Shown here: positions 63,996 to 64,000 of the stretch, one piece after another | How positions within the stretch are numbered: the first letter of the stretch is position 1 | Layout of the letters: each line of letters opens with the position of its first letter | NCBI RefSeq assembly: GCF_004116495.1 | Contig: NZ_PDKC01000001.1 | Location: 62,001 to 126,000, forward strand | From: Arcobacter sp. CECT 8985 | GTDB taxonomy: Bacteria; Campylobacterota; Campylobacteria; Campylobacterales; Arcobacteraceae | Direction: 5' to 3' | DNA length: 64,000 nucleotides | Notes under the pieces: model-generated | The model's database searches: none | The model's input: the letters and a program-made list of their open reading frames with translations, nothing else | Told to the model about the DNA's origin: nothing | Made by a program: the position numbers and the translations under genes

Positions 63996-64000
63996 TTCAA

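Overview
The window is AT-rich, densely packed bacterial chromosome. Its gene content points to an Arcobacter-like member of the Campylobacterota (former Epsilonproteobacteria). Indicators are the long (about 395 aa) DapD, a TrmB with a large N-terminal extension, an RpoD with an acidic insert, a Psr-type molybdoenzyme, and many small genes without close relatives elsewhere. No rRNA, tRNA, CRISPR array, phage or insertion sequence was recognised. The assignment rests on family recognition only, because no database search was possible.

Layout. (1) 1-12.7 kb: housekeeping and small genes: metX (cut by the window edge), a PTP-like phosphatase, a YeeE/YedE sulfur transporter, an AcpH-like phosphodiesterase, a Panacea/SocA-like protein, DoxX, hemF, a LOG-family protein, a polysaccharide deacetylase with an unlisted 39-aa membrane micro-ORF just upstream, and several lineage-specific secreted or membrane proteins. 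(2) 12.7-13.4 kb: a deletion scar of an RND efflux locus, where an AcrA-like fragment is joined to the tail of an OprM-like gene next to the tail of a TetR-type regulator. (3) 15.5-21.1 kb: a run of single small genes, all on the minus strand, separated by imperfect palindromes that look like integron attC sites. No integrase is in the window, so this reads as a CALIN (cluster of attC sites lacking an integron integrase). Cargo includes a DUF4430-like protein, a membrane protein, an ankyrin/frameshifted-ORF/SMI1-KNR4 trio, an AAA NTPase, a GNAT acetyltransferase and a lipoprotein. (4) 21.4-27.6 kb: guaB, gatA and the alpha operon rpmJ-rpsM-rpsK-rpsD-rpoA-rplQ, with a structured leader. (5) 27.7-42.3 kb: a HIT protein, M20 dipeptidase, polar amino acid ABC transporter, DHH phosphoesterase, leuDB, rpoD, AtpZ-like gene and hemL. 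(6) 42.3-51.1 kb: a TonB-like gene, then a Cache sensor/histidine kinase/response regulator set downstream of psrABC, diverging from a HemN/HemW-like radical SAM gene. (7) 51.1-64 kb: rodA, RluA-type synthase, FN3 lipoprotein, trmB, ftsE, ftsX, an EnvC-like factor, a ModE-HTH protein, dapD, priA, a pseudopilin, ZapB/ZapA-like small proteins, a cobA/sumT-type gene and a TerB-like gene.

How the parts work together. The strongest regulatory signal is the psrA/radical-SAM divergent promoter. Two pairs of 11-bp direct repeats, mirrored about the centre, each end exactly 10 bp before a candidate -10 box. That is what an OmpR-family regulator such as the one encoded in the psr cluster would be expected to use, so sensor, kinase, regulator, enzyme and the radical SAM protein probably form one autoregulated respiratory module. 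The cassette region and the efflux scar mark 12.7-21.1 kb as the plastic part of the window; the rest looks like stable core genome.
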